Below are positions 32,129 through 40,689 of a stretch of 56,197 bases of DNA, one piece after another. The notes beneath the pieces were generated by a model. That model saw only the letters and a program-made list of their open reading frames with translations, did no database searches and was not told the origin of the DNA. Position 1 is the first letter of the stretch. Each line of letters starts with the position of its first letter. Made by a program: the position numbers and the translations under genes. Origin of the DNA: Bacillota bacterium (GTDB taxonomy: Bacteria; Bacillota; UBA5301; JAMCQP01); assembly GCA_023381695.1 (NCBI GenBank), contig JAMCQP010000086.1:17904-74100 (forward strand). The letters run 5' to 3'.

Positions 32129-32225
32129 AGTTACCCCTGAAAAGTGCCCATTTGCTCCAGGCGCTCCTTGCCGACCAAAGCGGCTCGGAGCAATGTCGCA
32201 ACTGGTGCACTTTTTCAGAGGTAAC
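32129..32225. repeat. 97-bp inverted-repeat element, MITE-like
   Basis: AGTTACCCCTGAAAAGTGC (32129-32147) is repeated inverted as GCACTTTTTCAGAGGTAACT (32206-32225), and GCTCC/GGAGC pairs inside. It lies between the peptide-binding protein gene and dppB. A 17-nt near match (AGTTCCCCCTGAAAAGT) occurs at 143-159 before the GntR gene, so it may be a small dispersed element or the end of a lost insertion sequence. Confidence 0.55.
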
Positions 32226-32265
32226 TACCCTGCATGTCACCCACGTAAATTTTAGTCCTGGCCGG

Positions 32266-33798
32266 CTACTTGTCCAGCCAGGTCTCCTCCAGGTAATAGA
32301 GGGCTCCGTTGGGCATTACGTTGAATCCCTTGACGTATTTCTGCATGGCCGCGTTTTCGTTGCCCACATACAGGAAGATCACCGGGGCCTTCTCCACGAT
32401 CAGCTTTTGCGCCGCGTCGTAGACGTTCTTTCTCGTCTTGTAATCAACGGCGCTCCGGCCTTTTTCCAGGAGTTCATCAACCTGGGCGTTCTTGAAGAGG
32501 AAGTTGTTCACGCTGCCGGTGCTATGCAGCATCCGGTAGAGGAACCGGTCGGGGTCGGCCCCGCCGCCGCGAAGCTCCACAATTCCCTGGTAATCGCGTT
32601 TCACCCAGCGGTCGATGTAGGCGCCCCACTCCACCACCTCAAGGTTGGCGGTGACCCCGATCTGTTTGAGCTGGCTCTGGATTACCTGCGCCACCGGGAG
32701 TCCGCCCTCATAGGATGCCGCGCACAGGATGGAGAAGGCGAACCCGTTGGGGAGACCCGCCTCGGCCAGAAGCTGCTTCGCCCTGGCGATGTTCCGCTCG
32801 TAAGACGGGAAAGCGGAAACAGGAAGCGCCCACTTTTTGGCGGAAGCCGGAACCGGGCCCGTGGGTTGGCCGAATCCAAACTCGGCGGCGGCAATAATCT
32901 GCTCCCGGTCCAGAGCGAGGGCCACCGCCTGGCGCACGCGCTCGTCGTTGAACGGGGCCCGGGTCACGTTAAACCCGAAGGTTCTGGCGTTCAGGCTCGG
33001 CACCTGCTCGACGCTGAGACCCGAGTCACGCCTGGCCTGCACAATGATGCCGCCTTCGGAGATTGCCGCCATGTCCAGGTTGCGGGAACGCACCGCGGCG
33101 AGCAATGACATCTGTTCCGGGATGACCTTGAAGGTTACCGAATCCAGGTACGGTTCGCCGGGTTTGAAGTAATTGGGGTTTCGGACCAGCTTCATGTAAT
33201 TGTCCGGAACATAGTCCGCAAGCTTGAAGGGGCCGGTCCCCACCACCACACGCTGGAGGTTGCCTTGTTTCTCCACCGCGTGTTTGGGAACGACGGAGAG
33301 ATTGTCGCTGGCTAAAACGCTGAGAAGCGAAGCCATCGGCTCCTTGAGGCGAATCGTCACCTCATATCTGGACGGCGCTTCGACTTTTTTCACCGGCGCC
33401 AGGTACGAAAGCGCCGGCGAGCCGGTCTTGGGATCGAGAATTCGATCCAGCGTGAACTTGACATCCTCGCTGGTCAGCTCGGCGCCGTCATGAAACTTGA
33501 CGCCCTTGCGCAGGTGGAACGTGTAGGTCAGGTTGTCCGGAATCTCCCAGGATTCAGCCAGGTCCGGGATGATATCCAGGTCGTTGTCGTAGCGGACAAG
33601 GCGGTTGTACATGAGCCCAACGCGAGCGACAGAGGAAAAAGCGGTCACCAGGTTGGGATCCAGACCGACAGCCTCCTGATCGACGCCAATGGTCAGGTTC
33701 CCGCCCCTGGCCGGAGCAGCGCCAACCTGACCAGACCAGGAAACCGACAGGATAAGAACCAGGATAAGTACGCCCGCAAGGCTTTTTGCCGTTTTCAC
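32266..33798 (-). CDS. Peptide-binding ABC lipoprotein-like SBP (family 5)
   Basis: 510 residues. A signal peptide (VKTAKSLAGVLILVLILSVS) ends near GAAPARG; no Cys is present, so it is not a typical lipoprotein. The mature protein matches the DppA/OppA family: RGGNLTIGVDQEAVGLDP, LAESWEIPDNLTYTFHLRKG, VKFHDGAELTSEDVKFTLDR and ERVRQAVALALDREQI. It presumably captures peptides or muropeptides for the DppB/C-type permeases. GTG 33798 is chosen (6 nt after GGAGGG); a TTG at 33816 overlaps that site. Confidence 0.92.
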   Translation of the reverse strand: MKTAKSLAGVLILVLILSVSWSGQVGAAPARGGNLTIGVDQEAVGLDPNLVTAFSSVARVGLMYNRLVRYDNDLDIIPDLAESWEIPDNLTYTFHLRKGVKFHDGAELTSEDVKFTLDRILDPKTGSPALSYLAPVKKVEAPSRYEVTIRLKEPMASLLSVLASDNLSVVPKHAVEKQGNLQRVVVGTGPFKLADYVPDNYMKLVRNPNYFKPGEPYLDSVTFKVIPEQMSLLAAVRSRNLDMAAISEGGIIVQARRDSGLSVEQVPSLNARTFGFNVTRAPFNDERVRQAVALALDREQIIAAAEFGFGQPTGPVPASAKKWALPVSAFPSYERNIARAKQLLAEAGLPNGFAFSILCAASYEGGLPVAQVIQSQLKQIGVTANLEVVEWGAYIDRWVKRDYQGIVELRGGGADPDRFLYRMLHSTGSVNNFLFKNAQVDELLEKGRSAVDYKTRKNVYDAAQKLIVEKAPVIFLYVGNENAAMQKYVKGFNVMPNGALYYLEETWLDK

Positions 33799-33822
33799 GA
33801 ATATCCCTCCGTTCAAAATTTA

Positions 33823-35028
33823 TTAACTGACCCGACCGGGGATGATCTTCCCGAGAATCACCTTCCTTTGCGCCCCGCTGGCGTTGGGAACGTTGGCCGG
33901 TACGCCATACAGGGCTTCGTCCGCAAAAACTGCCCAGGTGAGCGCCTCACGAGCATCATCCGGTATCCCGAAATCCGCGTGGGTCATGACCCGCGCGGGA
34001 GCCAGGCGCTCCCGGAGCATCCGCACCAGCGTCTTGTTATGTGTTCCCCCGCCGCCCAGGATAACCTCGGCAACCGGTTCGGACTTGAACAGATAGGTTT
34101 GATAATTGAAGGCGATGGCTTCCACGGTAAGCGCCGTAACCGTGGCCACCACATCCTCTGGAGAGACGCCGAGATCCGTGGCGCGTTTGATCACCGCCGC
34201 GGCAAATTGTTCCCCGAAGTCCTCGCGCCCCGTCGTCTTGGGCGGGGCTTTCCTGATGTGCGGGTGTTGCATGAGTTCGGCCAGAAGCCGTTCGTTCACC
34301 CTGCCCCGAGCCGCCATCTCGCCGTCCCGGTCAAATTCGGCGCGGCCGCCGGTAAAATGGCGCACCACACCGTCAATGACCATGTTCCCGGGGCCCGTAT
34401 CGAACGAGGAGAGTTCCGATAGCGAACGCCCGGCGAGCAGGCCGGTCACGTTGGCGATTCCGCCGATATTCTGAACCGCCCGGGTAATCGTTGGATGGCG
34501 AAACAGGACATAATCCACATAGATGCTCAACGGCGCTCCATGCCCTCCGGCCGCCAGGTCGGCGGCCCGCAGTTCCGCCACCGTCGTGATGCCGGTCCGC
34601 TGCGCGACGATGGCGCCCTCGCCGATCTCCATGTGGCCACCGTGCCCGTTGTTGTGAGGCCCGGGTGGATCGTGGTAGATCGTCAGGCCGTGAAGGCCGA
34701 CAGCATGAACCTCTTCCGCCCTCCGGCCCGCTTTGGCAAGCAGGCGGTCGACCGCGGCGGCGAAACGCTCCCCCAGCTCCAGATGCGCCAACAGGAGGCT
34801 GTGCGAGTCAAAAGAAGACGGCGGGTAGAACTTGAAGAGCTTTTTCTGGAATTCTGGTTCGAACGGCTCATAGTGATAGGCCAGAAACTCCACCTGCCTT
34901 TCAAAACTTATATTGCTTGTCCTGATGAGCGAAGCTCCTATGCCGTCGCACGACGTACCCGACATCAGGCCAATCGCCAGCCTTGACTCCGTCGGGTAAA
35001 TGTCCGTGAAGTGGTGTAAATGCGCCAT
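33823..35028 (-). CDS. anmK: Anhydro-N-acetylmuramic acid kinase
   Basis: 401 residues, slightly longer than Gram-negative AnmK (about 370). The ATP-binding N-terminus AIGLMSGTSCDGIGASLI is a close family match, and AVQNIGGIANVTGL, FDTGPGNMVIDG and EVILGGGGTHN are the other signatures. AnmK hydrolyses and phosphorylates 1,6-anhydroMurNAc to MurNAc-6-phosphate in the cytoplasm. GAGGT lies 8 nt before the ATG. It is the first gene of the long cluster and lies 27 bp after a palindromic operator-like site. No MurQ etherase gene is in the window. Confidence 0.95.
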   Translation of the reverse strand: MAHLHHFTDIYPTESRLAIGLMSGTSCDGIGASLIRTSNISFERQVEFLAYHYEPFEPEFQKKLFKFYPPSSFDSHSLLLAHLELGERFAAAVDRLLAKAGRRAEEVHAVGLHGLTIYHDPPGPHNNGHGGHMEIGEGAIVAQRTGITTVAELRAADLAAGGHGAPLSIYVDYVLFRHPTITRAVQNIGGIANVTGLLAGRSLSELSSFDTGPGNMVIDGVVRHFTGGRAEFDRDGEMAARGRVNERLLAELMQHPHIRKAPPKTTGREDFGEQFAAAVIKRATDLGVSPEDVVATVTALTVEAIAFNYQTYLFKSEPVAEVILGGGGTHNKTLVRMLRERLAPARVMTHADFGIPDDAREALTWAVFADEALYGVPANVPNASGAQRKVILGKIIPGRVS

Positions 35029-35054
35029 GGCTCATTACCTCACAAGTATTTGAC

Positions 35055-35072
35055 ATAAGGTTATAACTTTAT
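35055..35072. promoter_or_regulatory. Palindromic operator candidate before anmK
   Basis: ATAAGGTTATAACTTTAT is an 18-bp palindrome centred on GTTATAAC with one mismatched pair. It is 27 bp upstream of the anmK start. GntR-family operators often have GT and AC halves around an AT-rich centre, so the cluster's HutC-type regulator is a candidate. Confidence 0.5.
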
Positions 35073-35150
35073 ATTGATCGTTCGATGCCCGACATGGAAA
35101 TCCTGCTTACCGATCCCAAAACTCGCAAGTCCTGCCATAAATTGCGCATT

Positions 35151-35183
35151 ATAAAAGAAGGCCCTTTTAAGAGCCTCCCTTCT
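35151..35183 (-). terminator. Terminator of the ccm-lgt operon
   Basis: On the minus strand AGAAGG (35183-35178) pairs with CCTTCT (35161-35156) around an interrupted inner stem, followed by TTTTAT. It lies just after the lgt stop. Confidence 0.55.
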
Positions 35184-35186
35184 GAT

Positions 35187-35915
35187 TTAACGCCCGGCCG
35201 GCCGGTAGCGCACCAGGCGGCAGCGCATCAGCCCCAGGGCCACCGCGATGATCACCAGGCTGATAAACTGCGCCACCGTCATCAGGCCCAGAAAGCTCAC
35301 GCTCACACGGAAGTACTCGATGATGAAGCGGGCCACGGAATAGAGGGCCAAAAAACGCAGAAGAATCTCCCCGTCATATCGCGCCCGCCTCCGCCGCAAC
35401 CAGAGGATGGCAAAGACCGCCGACAGGGCGACCGTGGTGTACAACGGGATGTTGTGATACCGCTGGGCGCCGATCAGGATTCCCCAGGGGGCGCTGGTGG
35501 GAGCGCCGTAAATATCGCAACCCACCCTGGCAATCGCTTCCCCCAGGGCCAGGGAGGGTGCCACGATATCCCCCAGCCGCCAGAAGGAGATCTTCCGCCC
35601 GCGGCAAAACCAGAGGGCCACCAGCGTCCCCCCCAGTATCGCGCCATGAATGGAAAGCCCGCCTTCATTCACCCGGAGAATCTCCACCGGGTTGGCCAGG
35701 TAGAACTCCAGATCAAACAGGACAAAGACCAGCCGCGCCCCAACCAGGCCGGCAATAACGGCGTACAACGCAAAGTCAAGGATATCCTCGGGTGAAAGTC
35801 CCTTGCGTTTACCCTCCCGGACCGCCAGCCAGATCCCGGCCAGGATCCCCACCGCCGTCATCAGCCCGAAAAAGTACACCGAAAATGGCCCAACTTTGAA
35901 CAGGATTCGTTGCAA
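35187..35915 (-). CDS. lgt: Prolipoprotein diacylglyceryl transferase
   Basis: 242 residues with about seven membrane helices. The phosphatidylglycerol-binding signature GGLSIHGAILGG is present, as is the essential Arg-rich loop GEAIARVGCDIYGAPT. Lgt adds diacylglycerol to the lipobox Cys of pre-lipoproteins at the membrane. It ends the ccm gene string, 51 bp after an anchored protein of unknown function. None of the nearby unknown proteins has an obvious lipobox, so the pairing may be incidental. Confidence 0.95.
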   Translation of the reverse strand: MQRILFKVGPFSVYFFGLMTAVGILAGIWLAVREGKRKGLSPEDILDFALYAVIAGLVGARLVFVLFDLEFYLANPVEILRVNEGGLSIHGAILGGTLVALWFCRGRKISFWRLGDIVAPSLALGEAIARVGCDIYGAPTSAPWGILIGAQRYHNIPLYTTVALSAVFAILWLRRRRARYDGEILLRFLALYSVARFIIEYFRVSVSFLGLMTVAQFISLVIIAVALGLMRCRLVRYRPAGR

Positions 35916-35966
35916 CGGCCTTCCCCCTGCTTTCCTTTCTCCACCTTTCCTTTCTCCCGCCTTCCC

Positions 35967-36509
35967 CTACTCCCAGTCCTTGCGCTCCCAGCGCAGGGCA
36001 CGGTTCACCCCGCCGATCCCGGCAAACTCCAGGGTAAAGAACCGGGTCTTGGCAGAGAGGAGCACGTTGCCCGCGGGCGCCTTGATCCGCAGATAACCGC
36101 TCCGGTGGTGATCACTGTTCCCCTCCGCCTCCCAGCTTAATCCGTTATTGACCACCAGACCCTCGCTGTTCCTGAAGGTGGTGATCCTGGTGAGATCGTA
36201 TTTGGAGAGCGGCACCGAATGGGTATTCAGGAAGATCTGGAAAGTCAATTCGCCGGCGGCATCCCCCGCCTCCGGCGCCGCCAACACCGCCATCACTGTT
36301 ACATTGGCGGAATCATCCTGCTTGGGCGCCTGTTTCTGGTTGCCCTGCCCGCCGGATGCAGCCGCCCGGGCCACCACCGCCTGGTCCTGGGGAGCCTCAA
36401 CCGCCGCTTCCCGCGGAGTTGACGCCGAACGCCAGATCCCGGCCATTACCAGCCCGCCTACCGCCAGGGCAAGGATTGCCAACACTCCGAAGATCGTGCG
36501 CCTGGTCAT
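35967..36509 (-). CDS. Membrane-anchored protein of unknown function
   Basis: 180 residues. One N-terminal helix (about 5-24, IFGVLAILALAVGGLVMAGI) is followed by a disordered Ala/Gln/Pro-rich linker (25-70) and a folded extracytoplasmic domain (70-180). That domain has beta-rich segments such as ELTFQIFLNTHSVPLSKYDL and ends in RALRWERKDWE. No family is recognised. It is encoded 40 bp after another anchored protein in the ccm string, so a role in cytochrome c assembly or display is possible. Confidence 0.7.
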   Translation of the reverse strand: MTRRTIFGVLAILALAVGGLVMAGIWRSASTPREAAVEAPQDQAVVARAAASGGQGNQKQAPKQDDSANVTVMAVLAAPEAGDAAGELTFQIFLNTHSVPLSKYDLTRITTFRNSEGLVVNNGLSWEAEGNSDHHRSGYLRIKAPAGNVLLSAKTRFFTLEFAGIGGVNRALRWERKDWE

Positions 36510-36549
36510 GGGCCCATAAACCTCCTGACTCTCTTTGTGATCTTTTGGC

Positions 36550-37140
36550 CTACATCACCCGGATGATCGTCTTCACCACGTTGACCTCATTGGGGGTGAC
36601 GGCCCCGATCCAGTAGACACTATCGTCCTTTACGTAGAAGTAATTGGACATACCGGCTCCCACGGTGTAATAGTAAGCCCTGTCCTTGATCACCAGCTTC
36701 TGCGGCTGTTCAAAGACCTTGCTATTGGCCATCTTGCCCACCATCTCATCAAGCAGCGCCTGCGCGCCGGCCGCGTTTTTCGCCCGGCCCATCCAGACAA
36801 TGACCTTCTCCTGACCCTTTTCATAGGTGGCGATATCTCCCGAAGTCATCTGGATATTGGTCCCGTGCAACTGTGAGATCTGATCCAGAGCCGCTTTACC
36901 GCTTACCACGTTGGCCAGTGTAAGGCCCTCAATGGTCTTGGGCAACTTGCCGGCCTCGGTGGACACCTCGCCGGAAGCCCCAATAGAAGCAGGAAGACTG
37001 GCACCCCCGGCCGCCCCGGTGGCGCCTGTAACTCCGCCGCTTTTACCCGCGTATTCCAGGTAACCCATGGTGCCAAAAGCCGCAAAAAAGAGGATTAATG
37101 CGATGACGCTGATGAGCCACCATCTTTGATTTTTTTTCAT
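36550..37140 (-). CDS. Membrane-anchored protein of unknown function
   Basis: 196 residues. An N-terminal helix (about 8-27) is followed by a Gly/Ala/Ser-rich linker (33-63) and a compact domain (65-196). The domain contains LPKTIEGLTLANVVSGKAAL, QEKVIVWMGRAKNAAGAQAL and YYTVGAGMSNYFYVKDDSVY. The pattern suggests a soluble outside domain that may bind a small ligand, but no family is recognised. Its start overlaps the preceding stop (ATGA), so it is translationally coupled to the 37137 gene of the ccm string. Confidence 0.72.
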   Translation of the reverse strand: MKKNQRWWLISVIALILFFAAFGTMGYLEYAGKSGGVTGATGAAGGASLPASIGASGEVSTEAGKLPKTIEGLTLANVVSGKAALDQISQLHGTNIQMTSGDIATYEKGQEKVIVWMGRAKNAAGAQALLDEMVGKMANSKVFEQPQKLVIKDRAYYYTVGAGMSNYFYVKDDSVYWIGAVTPNEVNVVKTIIRVM

Positions 37141-37676
37141 GCTTTGCTCTTCCCCTCCAGGCTCTTCAATTGCCGTGTCACGGCCAGGAGCTGTTCTTTG
37201 CGTTCCGCCCGAATCTGGTTATAGGAAGGATCCGTGATCAACCCATCCTTATACCCGCGGTCCAACTCGGCGATCTGCCTGACCAGCGCCGCTTTTTCCG
37301 CCGCCAGCCGCCGAAGGGGGTCGGATCCAGGGGGTTCCACCCCGCTAACGGCTCCCGCCATGGCATTCGCCGGCTGTCCTTTCAACCACGCCGGTTTGGG
37401 CCGGGACGCCCGCCTCACCATCACAAACGCCGCCCAGAAGATTACCACCACCATCAGGACCATGAGCACGGCGCCATAGATGCCGGCATGGCCGGGCATG
37501 CCGGTGGCCCGCATCCAAAGCATCACGTTGTCCGGGCCGCCGTGAATCTGCTTGTTCAGGATCTGTCCTCCGCCCGCGGCAAGAACCCATTTTCCCGTTC
37601 CATAAACCCCTTTATTGCGTTTATCGCGCCAAATTCTTTTACCTCGCCGCAAGAGATGCTCTCCGCCCAGCTTCAT
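37137..37676 (-). CDS. Membrane protein with SHOCT-like C-terminus
   Basis: 179 residues. A basic N-terminal part (1-55, including GEHLLRRGKRIWRDKRNKG) precedes one membrane helix (about 68-87, AVLMVLMVVVIFWAAFVMV). A cytoplasmic-looking tail ends in a helical motif, AELDRGYKDGLITDPSYNQIRAER, similar in plan to short SHOCT or CcmI-type C-terminal domains. It is encoded 9 bp after the zinc-ribbon gene. The function is unknown; context points to cytochrome c maturation. Confidence 0.7.
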   Translation of the reverse strand: MKLGGEHLLRRGKRIWRDKRNKGVYGTGKWVLAAGGGQILNKQIHGGPDNVMLWMRATGMPGHAGIYGAVLMVLMVVVIFWAAFVMVRRASRPKPAWLKGQPANAMAGAVSGVEPPGSDPLRRLAAEKAALVRQIAELDRGYKDGLITDPSYNQIRAERKEQLLAVTRQLKSLEGKSKA

Positions 37677-37685
37677 TTTCCAGCT

Positions 37686-38138
37686 TCACCCCGCTTGGTT
37701 CTCGAGCTTGCCCCCGCACTTGTGGCAAAACGCCTGCCCGGTTGTCTTCAAGGCCGCACCGCAGTGCGTGCAGAAACCCGTTTCCGCGGCGTCTTCTGAC
37801 CGCTCCAACTCCGCCTCCACCTCACGCTCCACCTCGTCCATGGCCGACTTCTCTTCTTCTTCCTCCTCCTTGAGGATGGCCACCGCCATCCTGGAGTAAC
37901 GGTCCTTGAGAAGTCGGTAATCTTCATCGGAGAGTTTCTTCATCTGGTAGTCAAATTCGATCTCGTTGAGCTCCTTGAAGACCGCGTCCCGGGAAGCACC
38001 TGGCGCCTGCGGCGCCGGAGCATCTTCCAATCCGGGGGACTCCAGTTCCCCCGCCTCGGCCTCCTCGCTGCGCAACAACGGAATCCCGATCATCCCCCCG
38101 ACGATCAGCACCAATAACAACCCGACCACAATGGTCAT
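37686..38138 (-). CDS. CcmI-like anchored protein with C-terminal zinc ribbon
   Basis: 150 residues. One N-terminal helix (about 3-22) precedes a helical region with VFKELNEIEFDYQMKKLSDED, which recalls the N-terminal part of CcmI-type proteins and other E-x-D-Y-x-G-L-D-Y motifs. A highly acidic stretch (EEEEEEKS) follows. The end holds CTHCGAAL and CHKCGGKL, a four-Cys zinc ribbon. AGAGGGG precedes the ATG by 7 nt. It lies directly after ccmH, the usual place of ccmI. Confidence 0.72.
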   Translation of the reverse strand: MTIVVGLLLVLIVGGMIGIPLLRSEEAEAGELESPGLEDAPAPQAPGASRDAVFKELNEIEFDYQMKKLSDEDYRLLKDRYSRMAVAILKEEEEEEKSAMDEVEREVEAELERSEDAAETGFCTHCGAALKTTGQAFCHKCGGKLENQAG

Positions 38139-38174
38139 TGACCAGCCCCTCTTTCGTTTCCAGGTAGTCTTTCG

Positions 38175-38666
38175 TCACAGGTAGTCCTTCAACTCCGACT
38201 GCAACCGGTCGGAGTACTTGCGCAGATCCTCGTTGCCCGTTGTTTCATTCACTTCTACGGTCTCCTCGCCCCGGAAAGTTCCCACCCAGCGGCGGATCGC
38301 CAGGAGGATCACCCCTGCCCCCAGCAAAACCGCCACAAACGGCGTAATCCAGGCAGTCAGGTTGAATCCCTTCTTGGTCGGCGCGGCCAGCACCTTTTCC
38401 CCGTAGGTCTTCACGTAGGAGGCCAGGATCTGGTCCCTGGTCATCCCCTGATCCAGCTTCTTTTGAATATCCGCCCGGATCTGGTCAGCGGTCCCGCAAT
38501 CGCAGACGTTTACCACCATGGTGCAACCGCACTGACAGATCAGGTTGGCCTCCACCGCCTTGCTCTCCGGAGTGCTGGCCAGAGCCGAGGGTGCCTGAGC
38601 CACGGCCGTCAGCACCGCCAGTATCAGCACCATGGCCGCCAGAATCTTACCGAAAAAAGATTGCAT
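38175..38666 (-). CDS. ccmH: Cytochrome c maturation protein CcmH/CycL-like
   Basis: 163 residues. A signal peptide (to about ALAS, residue 25) is followed by the redox motif LICQCGCTMVVNVCDCG, richer in Cys than the usual LRCxxC. Then come IRADIQKKLDQGMTRDQILASYVKTYGEKVLAAPTKKGF (family-typical, in parts) and one C-terminal helix (about 102-122). CcmH reduces apocytochrome thiols or presents them to CcmF outside the membrane. ATG 38666 has GGGAGGT 7 nt upstream and begins 1 bp after the ccmF stop. Confidence 0.92.
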   Translation of the reverse strand: MQSFFGKILAAMVLILAVLTAVAQAPSALASTPESKAVEANLICQCGCTMVVNVCDCGTADQIRADIQKKLDQGMTRDQILASYVKTYGEKVLAAPTKKGFNLTAWITPFVAVLLGAGVILLAIRRWVGTFRGEETVEVNETTGNEDLRKYSDRLQSELKDYL

Positions 38667-38667
38667 C

Positions 38668-40665
38668 TTACCGACCTCCCTGGGCAAACTCCGGCGCCGG
38701 AGCCGGCTTATACTGCATCTGGCGTACCCGGCTGCGTTCCGGCCAGAATGCAAAGAGCGTGCCGATAATCAACACATATTCCCCGAGCCAGATCCAGGCC
38801 ACCAGCGGGTTGAGGAGTATCTTGAAGGTGGCCGGTATGCCGCCCTTGTCCCAGGCCGCCAGAATCACGAAGAGATCCTCCTTGAGGCCGCCCTTGATGG
38901 CCACCTCGGTGGAGGGTTCCTCGTGGTTGGGATGGTAGACCTTCTCGGGCCGGAGGATGCCCAACGGCTTCCCGTCCTTCGTCACGGCGAGATCGGTGTA
39001 AACCGCCGTATTTTCGCCCTGCGGCTGCTCATAGAGACCCGGATAAGTAAGAGTATACGAGCCGATGGTGATGGTCTCGCCGGGCTTCACCGACCTGGTC
39101 ACTTCCTGCTGGAAGGCGCCCATGCCGGTAAATCCGATGACCATGATCACCATGGCCAGATGGACCAGGTACCCGCCGTAACGGCGGCGGTTCCTGGTGG
39201 TCAGGCGCACCAGGGCCACCAGCGGATTCTCTCCGGTCATCTTGCGCCGCACGCGCACGCCGCGGAAGACCTCCAGCAAAATCGTGGTGGCCACAAAGAC
39301 CACGGTGGCAAAGGCGACCAGGGACAGGATATGCTTGATCCCCAGAAGATAAGCCGCCACCATGAAGACCACCGAGGTGACGAACGGATAGAGGAAGTTC
39401 ACCCGCAAATTATCAACCGACGACTTGCGCCAGGCAATCAGCGGGCAGACCCCGATCAGAAGCATCAGAGCGATCCCAAAAGGGATGGTGATCTGGTTGA
39501 AGAATGGTGGGCCCACCGTCACCTTCACGCCGCGCACCGCCTCCGAGATGAGCGGGAAGACTGTCCCCCAGAAGACCGCAAAAGCGATCCCCACCAGCAG
39601 CAGGTTGTTGAAGAGGAAGCTGCTCTCCCGGGACAGATAGGACTGGAACTTGTTTTCACTCCGCAGCGTATCCAGCCGCCGGTAGACCAGGGCCAGCGAC
39701 ACCACGATGATTACCGCCAAAAAGCCGATGAACAGGGAGCCAATCCTGGAATCCCCGAAGGCGTGCACCGACGCCAGCACGCCGCTGCGGGTCAGGAGCG
39801 TCCCGAAGATGGACAGGGCGAAGGTGGCGATGATCAGGTTGATATTCCAGAGCTTGAGCATCCCCCGCTTCTCCTGGATCATCACCGAATGGAAGAAGGC
39901 CGTGCCCGTAAGCCAGGGAAGCAGCGAAGCGTTTTCCACCGGATCCCAGGCCCAGTAACCGCCCCAGCCCAGTTCCACGTAGGCCCACTGGGCGCCGTAG
40001 ATGATCCCGATGCTCAAAAAGAGCCAGGTGAACAAGGTCCAGCGCCGCGTGAGTTTGATCCAGGCATCGTCGGACCGGTTCAGAATCAGTGCCGCGATGG
40101 CGAAAGCGTAAGGCACGGTGAACCCCACATACCCCACATAAAGGGTGATCGGGTGAATGATCATCCCCGGGTTCTGCAGGAGCGGGTTTAGCCCGTTGCC
40201 GTCGTACGCCGCCGGGAAGAGCCGGGCAAACGGGTTGGAGAAGAAGCTCAGGATCACCAGGAAGAAGAGGTTGACCATGAGCATCACCACCGTGGCGTAC
40301 GGAACCATGTCCTTCGCTTCGCGCCGGGACGTGAAGGCCACCCCCGCGGTAAAGAAGGCCAGGAACCATTCCCATAGCAGCAAGGACCCGGGCTGCCCGG
40401 CCCAGAAAGCCGAAATCTTATACAACGCCGGCAATCCACGGCTAGAGTTCTCCGCCACGTAACGCACGGAAAAGTCACTGACCCAGAACAGATAGAAGAG
40501 GGCCACGCTGGCCACAGTGGTCAAAAAGGCCAGCGCCACCACGGCGCCCCGGGCGCTGCCCAGCAACCGGTTGTCCCGGTTCCGGATGCCCAGGATAGCC
40601 GCCGCCAGCGCGTAGAGGGCCACAAATATTCCCAGAACCAGTGAGATATAACCTATATCGGCCAT
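38668..40665 (-). CDS. ccmF: Cytochrome c heme lyase subunit CcmF
   Basis: 665 residues with about 15 membrane helices. The tryptophan-rich WWD heme-handling motif appears as WGGYWAWDPVENASLLPWL near residue 235. GAQWAYVELGWG precedes it, and the conserved C-terminal extracytoplasmic region with EPSTEVAIKGG follows. CcmF ligates heme from holo-CcmE to apocytochrome c with CcmH. GGAGG lies 11 nt before the ATG. It follows ccmE by 24 bp. Confidence 0.95.
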   Translation of the reverse strand: MADIGYISLVLGIFVALYALAAAILGIRNRDNRLLGSARGAVVALAFLTTVASVALFYLFWVSDFSVRYVAENSSRGLPALYKISAFWAGQPGSLLLWEWFLAFFTAGVAFTSRREAKDMVPYATVVMLMVNLFFLVILSFFSNPFARLFPAAYDGNGLNPLLQNPGMIIHPITLYVGYVGFTVPYAFAIAALILNRSDDAWIKLTRRWTLFTWLFLSIGIIYGAQWAYVELGWGGYWAWDPVENASLLPWLTGTAFFHSVMIQEKRGMLKLWNINLIIATFALSIFGTLLTRSGVLASVHAFGDSRIGSLFIGFLAVIIVVSLALVYRRLDTLRSENKFQSYLSRESSFLFNNLLLVGIAFAVFWGTVFPLISEAVRGVKVTVGPPFFNQITIPFGIALMLLIGVCPLIAWRKSSVDNLRVNFLYPFVTSVVFMVAAYLLGIKHILSLVAFATVVFVATTILLEVFRGVRVRRKMTGENPLVALVRLTTRNRRRYGGYLVHLAMVIMVIGFTGMGAFQQEVTRSVKPGETITIGSYTLTYPGLYEQPQGENTAVYTDLAVTKDGKPLGILRPEKVYHPNHEEPSTEVAIKGGLKEDLFVILAAWDKGGIPATFKILLNPLVAWIWLGEYVLIIGTLFAFWPERSRVRQMQYKPAPAPEFAQGGR

Positions 40666-40689
40666 TTAACATTAAACCTCCCCGACTCT

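Noticed and set aside
32129..32225. Intact insertion sequence
   Set aside because: No transposase frame is present in the 97-bp unit; only inverted ends are seen.
38632..40191. 519-codon open frame opposite ccmF
   Set aside because: It is antisense to ccmF, with His/Gln/Asp-rich shadow composition and no ribosome binding site.
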